Shown: in pieces, positions 1 to 5,036 of the stretch | Layout: the number at the start of each line of letters is the position of its first letter | How positions within the stretch are numbered: the stretch's first letter is position 1 | DNA from: Caldilinea sp. | GTDB taxonomy: Bacteria; Chloroflexota; Anaerolineae; Caldilineales; Caldilineaceae | Direction: 5' to 3' | Assembly: GCA_026389955.1 (NCBI GenBank) | Contig: JAPLGY010000087.1 | Span: 1 to 5,036 of the forward strand | DNA: 5,036 bases | The notes under the pieces: generated by a model | The model's database searches: none | What the model was told of the DNA's origin: nothing | The model's input: only the letters and a program-made list of their open reading frames with translations | Made by a program: the position numbers and the translations under genes

Positions 1-138
1 TGCTTGCGGCGGCTCCTGGACAAGGCTGATTTTCCAACTGTCTTGTTTGATGACCCGCAAATTCGAAAAAAGGACTCGGTTACAGCCCACTTACCCAAGG
101 GGATCGAGGCGCATCGCCGTCTCAAACGGGCTGCTTGA
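1..138 (+). CDS. C-terminal fragment of an unidentified protein
   Basis: Frame 1 is open from the window edge for 45 codons and ends at TGA 136-138. The visible end is highly charged, with a short hydrophobic stretch (FPTVLFDD) followed by a basic tail (HRRLKRAA). I do not recognise a family. Forty-five open codons in GC-rich DNA could be chance, but the composition looks protein-like and the frame differs from that of the PIN fragment that follows. It could be the tail of a larger gene lying upstream of the window. Confidence 0.3.
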   Translation, partial: CLRRLLDKADFPTVLFDDPQIRKKDSVTAHLPKGIEAHRRLKRAA

Positions 139-397
139 CCCATTCTTACCGGAAAGTAAAGAGATCAAACATGTTGCGTCAGACTGCCGCACGGACGAGG
201 GCAAGGCGATTTTGCCGGAATTTCCCGAAGCTGCGTTGCACGTAGCTGTCTCCGTGGTGAATGGCATCGAATATCTGCTGACCTGGAACTACAAGCACTT
301 GGCGAATGCGGGTATACGCAGTAAGATCGAGGTAACTTGTCGTGAACTGGGCTCATGCGGCGCACTTCAACAACGACTTGCTGGCGATCTGCCGTGA
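47..397 (+). pseudogene. PIN-domain (VapC-like) toxin, C-terminal remnant
   Basis: The frame is open from a TTG/ATG pair at 47-52 to a stop at 395-397, but only the part from about 158 to 352 resembles a known family. That stretch carries the C-terminal signature of PIN-domain RNases of VapBC-like toxin-antitoxin systems: ALHVAVSVVNGIEYLLTWN, then NYKHLANAGIRSKIE and CRELG. The usual family pattern is DALH-(I/V)A...G-(I/V/M)-(D/E)-YLLTWN-x-x-H-(I/L)-AN. The N-terminal half, with the first catalytic acid, is missing; the residues before position 38 of this frame look unrelated. The Asp normally preceding ALH is Ala here, so a metal-binding acid also seems lost. After CRELG the usual C-terminal segment is absent and the sequence continues in another frame with a different family (336-503). 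I infer a dead toxin gene. Confidence 0.65.
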
Positions 398-503
398 TCT
401 GAAGGTGGGGGAACAGAAAAGCGGCCGTCCGTTTGCTTCCTATCCTGCTCGGCGTGTGTCCGCGCCGAAAAAAGCTCCGGTCAAAGCCGCATGCAGCAGC
501 TAA
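336..503 (+). pseudogene. Small PIN-associated (antitoxin-like) protein, C-terminal remnant
   Basis: This frame is open from just after a TAA at 333-335 to TAA 501-503. From 351 it reads AHAAHFNNDLLAICRDLK and then a KSGRP...YPARR stretch with a basic tail. This resembles the small proteins encoded immediately upstream of PIN-toxin genes, which typically have a pattern like (R)xAxxFNxDLxAIxxDL(K/R)xxExxSGRxVVxLPPRR and are presumed antitoxins. There is no start codon or ribosome binding site, and the usual first 10-15 residues are missing, so the piece is a fragment. It normally lies before the toxin; here it follows the toxin fragment in a different frame. The family assignment is from memory of the pattern. 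Confidence 0.45.
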
Positions 504-702
504 TCATCTTGGCCGGTCAGACGGCGGGCAATTGGCACGGTTCGCCGTTGTGGGCGGTGTGCGTCGTTTTGCGGGTTTGAGACTTGGGCCTGGCCTACCC
601 CCGTGTCAAGCTGATGGCTGCGCCGGGTGGGCTCGCGCAACTGTGGGTACGTAAGGCGCAGCTGGACCCAGGCGTTCGAGCGCAAAGAAGGAGACGCCGA
701 AA
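504..702. other. Gene-free leader before the R-M operon
   Basis: No reading frame here resembles a known protein on either strand. The stretch is GC-rich and I see no convincing -35/-10 pair. I looked for an integron core site (GTTRRRY) that would mark the left edge of a cassette and found none that fits. The 17-base sequence GGCTGCGCCGGGTGGGC at 616-632 recurs exactly inside the methyltransferase gene at 1236-1252. The promoter of the R-M operon should lie in this stretch or further upstream, but I cannot place it. Confidence 0.5.
688..693 (+). promoter_or_regulatory. Shine-Dalgarno sequence of the methyltransferase gene
   Basis: AAGGAG lies nine bases before TTG 703-705. It supports the rare TTG as the true start, because the first in-frame ATG downstream is codon 37, inside or after motif X of the enzyme. 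Confidence 0.7.
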
Positions 703-2187
703 TTGCTATCAGCGGTTGAACAAAAAAGATTGTCTTTGTCAAAGAGTACCGAAGCGGCGAAAAAGTCGCAGTTCGGTCAGTTCCTCACGCCTGAAAGGAC
801 GGCTGCTTTCATGGCAGGCCTGTTCCCTGACGGGACAGGTGATTGCCACCTCCTGGATGCAGGGGCAGGAATAGGTTCGCTGTCGGCGGCTTTTCTGGAT
901 AGATGGAGAAGTGGTGGATTTTGTTTCAGCCGGGTTACTGTAGATGCCTTCGAGCTTGACACCGCCTTGATAGACCCTTTGGCGTACACGTTAGACCGGT
1001 ACAATCATACGGGTGATTTCGTCGCCAATATCCGCCAAAAAGATTTTATTCTTGCAGCGGTCGAATCATTAAAAGGCACTCTTTTCTCTCCGCCTATTGA
1101 ACGCTATTCGCACGCAATTCTTAATCCGCCCTATAAGAAGATCAACAGCGATTCTGCCCACCGTCTGGCCCTGCGCCGTGTCGGCATCGAGACGGTGAAC
1201 CTCTATAGCGCTTTTGTCGCGCTGGCCGTCGCCCAGGCTGCGCCGGGTGGGCAGATCGTCGCCATCATCCCGCGCAGCTTCTGCAATGGGCCGTATTACC
1301 GGCCATTTCGCGACTTCCTCCTTGAGCGTGTGGCCGTCCGCCACATACACCTGTTCGAGTCGCGCAGCAAGGCATTCAAGGACGATGAGGTTTTGCAAGA
1401 AAACATCATCGTTCGCTTGGAGCGGGACGGCCAGCAGGGGCCGGTGACAGTGACGACATCGACCGACGACACCTTCGTCGATCTTGTGACCCACAAACAC
1501 CCGTTCGACCGGATCGTGTTCCCCGACGACCCGGAGCGGTTCATTCACATCCCCACGTCCCCGGAGAAAAATACCATCGAGCGATTCGAGGCGATCTGCT
1601 GCACGCTGGCCGACCTGTGCATCAAGGTATCCACCGGCCCGGTAGTCGATTTCAGGCTGAAAGAGCACCTGCGCGACATGCCAGAGGAGTGCACTGTTCC
1701 CTTGCTGTATCCGGGCCATTTCAGCAGCACCGGCACCACATGGCCTATCAAGGACATGAAAAAGCCGAATGCCATTGAGCGCAACGCCGACACCGAAAAA
1801 TGGCTGTACCCGAACGGCTTCTACTGCGTGGTTCGCCGCTTCTCGTCCAAGGAAGAAAAGCGCCGGATCGTGGCGAGCGTGGTCGAGCCTGGCACCTTTG
1901 GGGACGCGCCCGTGTTGGGCTTCGAGAACCACTTGAACGTCTTCCACGAAAACAAGCGTGGATTGCCCGAGGCGCTGGCTCGCGGGCTGGCTGTGTTCCT
2001 CAACACGACCGCAGTTGATGAAAATTTCAGGAGCTTCAACGGCCATACCCAGGTCAATGCGACCGACCTCAAGCTGATGAAGTACCCGAGCCGTGAAGCC
2101 CTGATCGAGCTTGGCGAGTGGGCCATGCAGCAAAGAACGCTCACGCAAGAACAGATCGACGCCAAGCTAGGAACCCTGACCGAATGA
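703..2187 (+). CDS. Type II N6-adenine DNA methyltransferase (BsuBI/PstI type)
   Basis: This enzyme would transfer a methyl group from S-adenosylmethionine to adenine N6 in the recognition site and so protect host DNA from the nuclease encoded next. Visible motifs, in the order of the gamma class: motif X around residues 24-34 (FGQFLTPERTA), motif I at 50-58 (LLDAGAGIG, the SAM-binding loop), the acidic end of strand 2 at 81-86 (DAFELD), and catalytic motif IV NPPY at 141-144. Conserved segments around 184-205 (QIVAIIPRSF...YRPFRDFL) and 221-237 follow. The C-terminal half, without such motifs, would hold the target recognition domain. At 494 residues it is close to M.PstI and M.BsuBI (about 500). 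TTG is chosen as start because of the AAGGAG nine bases upstream and because the next ATG would cut motif X. The stop overlaps the nuclease start by four bases (ATGA). The 5' third is clearly richer in AT than the rest. The family also resembles Eco57I-type methylases, but the adjacent nuclease favours the PstI group. Confidence 0.93.
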   Translation: MLSAVEQKRLSLSKSTEAAKKSQFGQFLTPERTAAFMAGLFPDGTGDCHLLDAGAGIGSLSAAFLDRWRSGGFCFSRVTVDAFELDTALIDPLAYTLDRYNHTGDFVANIRQKDFILAAVESLKGTLFSPPIERYSHAILNPPYKKINSDSAHRLALRRVGIETVNLYSAFVALAVAQAAPGGQIVAIIPRSFCNGPYYRPFRDFLLERVAVRHIHLFESRSKAFKDDEVLQENIIVRLERDGQQGPVTVTTSTDDTFVDLVTHKHPFDRIVFPDDPERFIHIPTSPEKNTIERFEAICCTLADLCIKVSTGPVVDFRLKEHLRDMPEECTVPLLYPGHFSSTGTTWPIKDMKKPNAIERNADTEKWLYPNGFYCVVRRFSSKEEKRRIVASVVEPGTFGDAPVLGFENHLNVFHENKRGLPEALARGLAVFLNTTAVDENFRSFNGHTQVNATDLKLMKYPSREALIELGEWAMQQRTLTQEQIDAKLGTLTE

Positions 2188-3137
2188 ACGACAAGAACGA
2201 CTCCATCAAGGCCGCGCACCAGATCATCATTGCCCTGGGCCTGTCCAGGGCGCAGCAAAACGAGCGTTCCGCGCTTTCGCTGCTAGCCCTGCTGAACCTC
2301 ACGCCGGGCAAGGCGTGGGCCGACGCGCAAAACCCGCTTGTGGGCATCACGCCCCTCATGGGGTGGGCGCACGAGCACTACGGCAAGGAGTACGCGCCGA
2401 ACAGCCGCGAGACGTTCCGCCGACAGACCATGCATCCGTTCTGCGACGCGGGCATCGCGCTCTACAACCCGGACAAGCCCGACCGACCGGTGAACAGCCC
2501 AAAGACTGTCTATCAGATCGAGCCGGCTGCGCTTGCCTTGCTGCGCACTTTCGGCACACCGGAATGGCATGACAGCCTGACAGCATATCTGGCCGGACGG
2601 GAAACGCTGGTTGCCCGCTACGCCATGAAACGCGAACAGAACCGTGTTCCGGTCGAGATTGCACCGGGCAAACAAATCACTCTCAGCCCCGGCGAGCATA
2701 GCGAGCTGATCCGGGCCATTCTCGAGGATTTCGCCCCGCGCTTCGCACCGGGCAGCGTGCTGGTGTATGCCGGCGACACGGGCGACAAGTGGGGGTACTT
2801 TGATGCCCCCTTGCTGGCCAGCTTGGGCATCGACGTTGATTCACATGGCAAGATGCCTGACGTAGTGTTACATTACACAGCGAGGAACTGGTTGTTGCTG
2901 GTCGAGTCTGCCACCAGCCACGGCCCAGTCGGTGGCAAGCGTCACGCCGATCTGGCAGCCCTGTTTGCCGGATCGACCGCCGGGCTGGTCTATGTCACAG
3001 CCTTCCCAAACCGGGCCGTCATGGGGCGATATCTTGGTGATATTGCGTGGGAAACTGAGGTCTGGATTGCCGACGCACCTTCACACCTGATTCATTTCAA
3101 TGGCGAGCGTTTCCTTGGGCCGTACAATGCGCCCTAG
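2184..3137 (+). CDS. Type II restriction endonuclease, BsuBI/PstI family
   Basis: This is the nuclease partner of the preceding methyltransferase; the family cuts double-stranded DNA at CTGCAG in its characterised members. At 317 residues it matches R.BsuBI and R.PstI (about 315-325). The N-terminal part, about 1-150, corresponds to the family's helical N-terminal domain and includes NSRETFRRQTMHPFCDAGI (73-91). The C-terminal catalytic domain holds VYAGDTGDKWGYFD (194-207), MPDVVLHY (224-231) and VESATSHGPVGGKRH (240-254). In a PD-(D/E)xK reading, Asp226 and Glu241 are the likely metal ligands, with Lys252 a candidate basic residue; this assignment is inference. ATG 2184 is chosen over an in-frame start 22 codons earlier because it overlaps the methylase stop (ATGA), giving translational coupling, and has AGGA at 2169-2172. 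Making methylase first and nuclease second suits safe establishment in a new host. No controller (C) protein gene is seen. The frame is intact and all conserved segments are present. Confidence 0.93.
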   Translation: MNDKNDSIKAAHQIIIALGLSRAQQNERSALSLLALLNLTPGKAWADAQNPLVGITPLMGWAHEHYGKEYAPNSRETFRRQTMHPFCDAGIALYNPDKPDRPVNSPKTVYQIEPAALALLRTFGTPEWHDSLTAYLAGRETLVARYAMKREQNRVPVEIAPGKQITLSPGEHSELIRAILEDFAPRFAPGSVLVYAGDTGDKWGYFDAPLLASLGIDVDSHGKMPDVVLHYTARNWLLLVESATSHGPVGGKRHADLAALFAGSTAGLVYVTAFPNRAVMGRYLGDIAWETEVWIADAPSHLIHFNGERFLGPYNAP

Positions 3138-3203
3138 CAAGGCGCTGCACCGGACGGCAATTCCGCTGCGCTCCATTGCCGCCGGTGAACTTTAACGTTG
3201 CGT
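3132..3203 (+). other. attC-like site (integron 59-base element) after the R-M pair
   Basis: An imperfect palindrome pairs CACCGGACGGCAAT (3148-3161) with ATTGCCGCCGGTG (3175-3187): 13 base pairs with one bulged A at 3154 and a 13-base loop. A bulged base in one arm is typical of folded attC sites. The flanks resemble the core sites: CCCTAGC (3132-3138) for R'' (consensus RYYYAAC) and GTTGCGT (3197-3203) for R' (consensus GTTRRRY, one mismatch). The words AAGGCGCTGCACCGGAC and CCGCTGCGCTCC are like those of many environmental attC sites as I remember them. The nuclease stop TAG falls inside the left core, as is common at the end of gene cassettes. There is no T-run, so a simple rho-independent terminator is a poorer explanation, though the hairpin could still attenuate transcription. 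The left core is degenerate, which lowers certainty. Confidence 0.6.
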
Positions 3204-3260
3204 CCATTGCGAGATGGCAGGGCGTTGAGGCTGTGTCGTCAGATTTATGGAGGTTCAACA

Positions 3261-3428
3261 ATGAACTGTACTGGGAGTGCTCAGCCGTCTGAGCCGACCG
3301 CAACCCATGGCCGACCGCACGGGTCGCCCCTACAGGCGGGTGCCCCCGATGAGACCACGGGTAACCAACAACCCCATGGCCGACCGCACGAAGTATATGC
3401 TCTTGAAATCGCCTCGCTGCTTATTTGA
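3261..3428 (+). CDS. Short ORF of 55 residues, repeat-derived, unknown
   Basis: ATG 3261 has a strong Shine-Dalgarno sequence (GGAGG, 3249-3253) seven bases upstream and lies 58 bases after the attC-like site, where the first gene of a next cassette would begin. The product, starting MNCTGSAQPSEPTATHGRPH, has no recognisable domain. Most of it is the translation of a repeated DNA element, giving HGRPH twice (residues 16-20 and 39-43). I suspect that a real gene start has been overrun by a repeat insertion and that the remainder is not a functional protein. It ends seven bases before the recombinase remnant opens. Confidence 0.25.
   Translation: MNCTGSAQPSEPTATHGRPHGSPLQAGAPDETTGNQQPHGRPHEVYALEIASLLI
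3301..3390 (+). repeat. Repeat element bounded by CCATGGCCGACCGCACG copies
   Basis: CCATGGCCGACCGCACG occurs at 3305-3321 and again at 3374-3390; both copies are preceded by CAACC with one base of difference. The 52 bases between them include GGTCGCCCCTACAGGCGGGTG. Read as protein, the unit gives GRPHGSPLQ, a phrase I remember from many hypothetical proteins that are really translated REP-like intergenic repeats. The element lies just where the recombinase reading frame has lost its N-terminus, so it may mark the breakpoint. Confidence 0.55.
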
Positions 3429-3434
3429 AAGGTC

Positions 3435-4115
3435 TTGACGTTAAGCAACCATCTGCGGGCCGCGCGCACCTTCTGGAACGAGATGGTGCGCCAGCGCCTG
3501 GTCGAGGTGAATCTCTTTGACCATCTGTCGTGTCCCAAGGATACCCGTCCGGTGGAGATGAAGGCCATCACCGTCGAAGACCTGCGGGCGATCTGGTCGG
3601 CGGCCAGGCGCTCGGGTCTGCGGGACTTTGCGATCCTCACGGTCATGGCAACAGCCGGCCTGCGGGCCGGCGAGCTGGTCAGCAGGCCGATCTCGAAGCT
3701 CGATATGAAGCACGACACTGCCTGGATGTTTGGGAAGCGCAGGTGACGCAAGGTCTTTCTGGGCCAGGCCAGCCAGGAGGCGATTCGCGACTCTCTCTAT
3801 AAGCGCCCGATCAATGCGCCGGATGCTCTCTGGCTCAACGTGCAGGGCCATCCCTTGACCGATGACGGCGTCCGGCAGCTGGTCAAGCGCCTGGCGGCGC
3901 AGGCCAACGTCCGTGGCAAGCACAACCTGCATGCTTTTCGCCACCGGGCGGCGCAAGCCTGGCTCGACAAAGGGATCAACGCCGAGGTCGTCGCCCAGGC
4001 GCTGGGGCATGCCAATGTTACGGTCACCTTGGCTATCTATGGCAACCAAGACGATGAACGGGTCAAAAAGACGGTCCTGGAATTCGAGCTGTCGCCATTT
4101 GACGAACTGGCATGA
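3435..4115 (+). pseudogene. Tyrosine recombinase (XerC/D-like), N-truncated with in-frame stop
   Basis: Tyrosine recombinases cut and rejoin DNA at specific sites through a covalent 3'-phosphotyrosine. The frame opens at about 3435 with the last helices of the core-binding domain (LSNHLRAARTFWNEMVRQRL), then the catalytic domain. Catalytic residues visible: Arg in AGLRAGEL (codon 3663-3665), Lys in FGKRR (3735-3737), HAFR (3930-3941), His in LGHANV (4008-4010) and Tyr in AIYG (4038-4040). TGA 3744-3746 interrupts the frame directly after GKRR, where family members read on as RKVFLG. The same frame then continues unbroken to TGA 4113-4115, so a single C-to-T change (CGA to TGA) would explain it. 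About 50-80 N-terminal residues are missing; upstream, frame 2 reads LAAYLKGLDVK (3410-3442), which might be a frameshifted piece of them. It lacks the extra segment of integron integrases, so it is not IntI. Not functional as read, unless TGA is suppressed. Confidence 0.85.
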
Positions 4116-4139
4116 CCATAGACGCTTCTTCCCAGACTC

Positions 4140-4157
4140 ACGTGCGTGACGTGCGTG
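4140..4157 (+). repeat. 9-base tandem repeat
   Basis: ACGTGCGTG occurs twice head to tail, 25 bases after the recombinase stop. It could be slippage or part of a small binding or recombination site; the sequence alone does not tell. Confidence 0.4.
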
Positions 4158-4272
4158 ACCTGGTAGCCAAAACTTGCGACTTGGGCGATAATGATGAGTG
4201 ACTGCCACTGAACTTGTGTGTGGCAAGCTGGAATTGTCGCTGTTTGTGGCGTTAGTACCAAGGGAGCCTGCG

Positions 4273-4623
4273 ATGACAGTCGAACTAGAGCGGATGGTTC
4301 TGCCCGAATACGCCGATGTCAAAATCGAAGTCAGTGTGTCCTCGCGTATCAATGTCACCGACATAGTTGCCCAACGTAAGGTGAGCAGGCTGTTGCTCGA
4401 CCTGGTCGGTACACAGCTTTATGGTGAGAAGCCCAGCCTGGTTGCTGGTCGTCGTCTGGTCTGGCGTGTCCCGGTTTGGCTGGGCCTGCCAACAGTTGGC
4501 CCGGTGGGCCAGGTTGGCACGCTTGACGTGGACTCGCAAACGGGTGAGGTGCTTTACACTCAGCAACTGCTTGATGAAATTGCGGAGCGCGGCAGCCTGC
4601 ACGCGTTGGCTGAAAAGCCGTGA
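4273..4623 (+). CDS. Small hypothetical protein, possible PIN-toxin partner
   Basis: The product is 116 residues with no signal peptide or membrane segment. ATG 4273 is preferred because GGAG (4263-4266) lies six bases upstream; an in-frame GTG at 4198 would add 25 poorly supported residues. The most conserved-looking part is VWRVPVWLGLPTVGPVGQVG followed by TLDVDSQTGEVL (residues about 68-99). This pattern, WxVPV...G.VG.(I/L)DVDxxTGE(V/L), I associate with small proteins encoded next to PIN-domain toxins and presumed to be antitoxins or accessory proteins; that link is from memory and unproven here. No toxin gene follows: the next sequence is a transposase fragment. The last five or six codons seem to come from that fragment, read in another frame, so the natural C-terminus has probably been replaced. 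An orphan antitoxin remnant is the best guess. Confidence 0.6.
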   Translation: MTVELERMVLPEYADVKIEVSVSSRINVTDIVAQRKVSRLLLDLVGTQLYGEKPSLVAGRRLVWRVPVWLGLPTVGPVGQVGTLDVDSQTGEVLYTQQLLDEIAERGSLHALAEKP

Positions 4624-4960
4624 ACCCCTTCTGTATCAGGGGCACGCCGACAAGATTGCCGACGAATTGGAGAAGACCGCACGCAAGGGGGCTGTCAACG
4701 CAGAGCAACGCAACACGGCGGCAGGCGATTTTCGTACCCACCATCAGCGTATGCACTACCTCGAAATGCGCGAAGAAGAAAGGCCCATCGGCAGGGGTAT
4801 GGTCGAAAGCGGCGCAAAGCAATTCAAGGCTCGCTTCTGCGGTCCTGGCATGCGCTGGTCCCGGCAAGGCGCCGAAAACCTGCTGCCAGTTCGTGCCGCC
4901 TTCCTTAGCGGACGCTTTGACCAGATGGGGGACGCTGCCAAAAACCTGCCCCCATCGTGA
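4605..4960 (+). pseudogene. ISKra4-like transposase, C-terminal remnant
   Basis: Homology starts near Trp codon 4607-4609 (WLKSREPLLYQG) and runs to TGA 4958-4960, about 117 residues of a protein that is normally 350-500 long. The signature is RMHYLEMREEERPIGRGMVE (4749-4807), then GAKQFKARF, GMRWSRQGAENLL and LSGRFD. It corresponds to the last part of DDE transposases of the ISKra4 group, whose usual form is YRxxGLPIGSGxVEsxxK...GMRWSxxGAxxxLxLRAxxxSGRWD. The catalytic Glu of the DDE triad is present (GAA 4805-4807); the two Asp residues and all upstream domains are missing. The open frame extends back to 4421, but that part is only the out-of-frame shadow of the preceding gene. No start codon or ribosome binding site belongs to it, so it is a broken insertion-sequence end. 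Confidence 0.75.
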
Positions 4961-5036
4961 AGTAGACCCTTTCCAGTTTCCCAGTCTGGTTTTGCCGCCG
5001 CTATCTGTGATATACTATCCCAAATTTTTGTGTCCC
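4961..5036. other. 3' flank of the transposase remnant, possible IS end
   Basis: No gene is visible. The last 17 bases read, on the other strand, GGGACACAAAAATTTGG; starting with GGG at a short distance after the transposase stop would suit a terminal inverted repeat of this IS group. No matching left end was found elsewhere in the window. TATACT at 5011-5016 looks like a -10 box, but I see no good -35 at the right distance. Confidence 0.3.

Noticed and set aside
584..874. Open frame of 96 codons on the + strand
   Set aside because: It overlaps the methyltransferase start out of frame, is Arg/Ser-rich and has no family resemblance; the TTG start with its ribosome binding site explains the region better.
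1069..2148. Long open frame of 359 codons on the - strand
   Set aside because: It lies entirely antisense to the methyltransferase, whose motifs are unambiguous; the protein has no family resemblance and is a GC-rich shadow.
4187..4192. GATAAT as a -10 box for the small gene at 4273
   Set aside because: The -35 position at 16-18 bases upstream reads AGCCAA/TAGCCA/GTAGCC, a poor match, so a promoter cannot be supported.
3441..4364. Open frame of 307 codons on the - strand
   Set aside because: It is antisense to the recombinase remnant, whose catalytic residues are clear, and has no recognisable domain.
4625..4642. CCCCT/AGGGG hairpin as a terminator
   Set aside because: The stem is only five base pairs with an eight-base loop and no T-run, and it lies inside the transposase-derived sequence.
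4355..4867. Open frame of 170 codons on the - strand
   Set aside because: It covers the transposase signature and the small gene in antisense and shows no domain of its own.
1..5036. CRISPR array, tRNA or rRNA genes
   Set aside because: No regularly spaced repeats, no cloverleaf-like sequence and no rRNA-like segments were seen on either strand.

Overview
The window looks like an accessory island in a moderately GC-rich bacterium, most likely a proteobacterium; no housekeeping gene fixes the taxon. One intact module, a Type II restriction-modification pair of the BsuBI/PstI kind, sits among broken pieces of toxin-antitoxin genes, a tyrosine recombinase and a transposase. All recognisable features are on the + strand. 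Left part (1-702): an unidentified C-terminal coding fragment runs in from the window edge. It is followed by the C-terminal half of a PIN-domain (VapC-like) toxin and then, in another frame, the C-terminal part of the small protein often encoded next to such PIN genes. The two pieces are joined near 350, each truncated. About 200 bases without a recognisable gene follow. Centre (703-3137): an N6-adenine DNA methyltransferase with a TTG start and a clear Shine-Dalgarno sequence overlaps by four bases (ATGA) the BsuBI/PstI-type restriction endonuclease. By family the pair should protect and cut CTGCAG or a related site. The stop codon of the nuclease lies at the edge of a 72-base imperfect palindrome that resembles an integron attC (59-base element), so the pair may have been carried as a gene cassette. 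Right part (3138-5036): after the attC-like site come a short ORF made largely of a repeat, a tyrosine recombinase that has lost its N-terminus and carries an in-frame TGA although all visible catalytic residues are kept, a small gene of a type I associate with PIN-toxin loci, and the C-terminal end of an ISKra4-like transposase. The transposase fragment overlaps and apparently supplies the last codons of the preceding gene. The final bases may be the IS end. Overall picture (inference): a selfish R-M module embedded in a graveyard of TA and mobile-element genes. The main points worth following are the possible attC-borne R-M pair and the stepwise decay of the recombinase.
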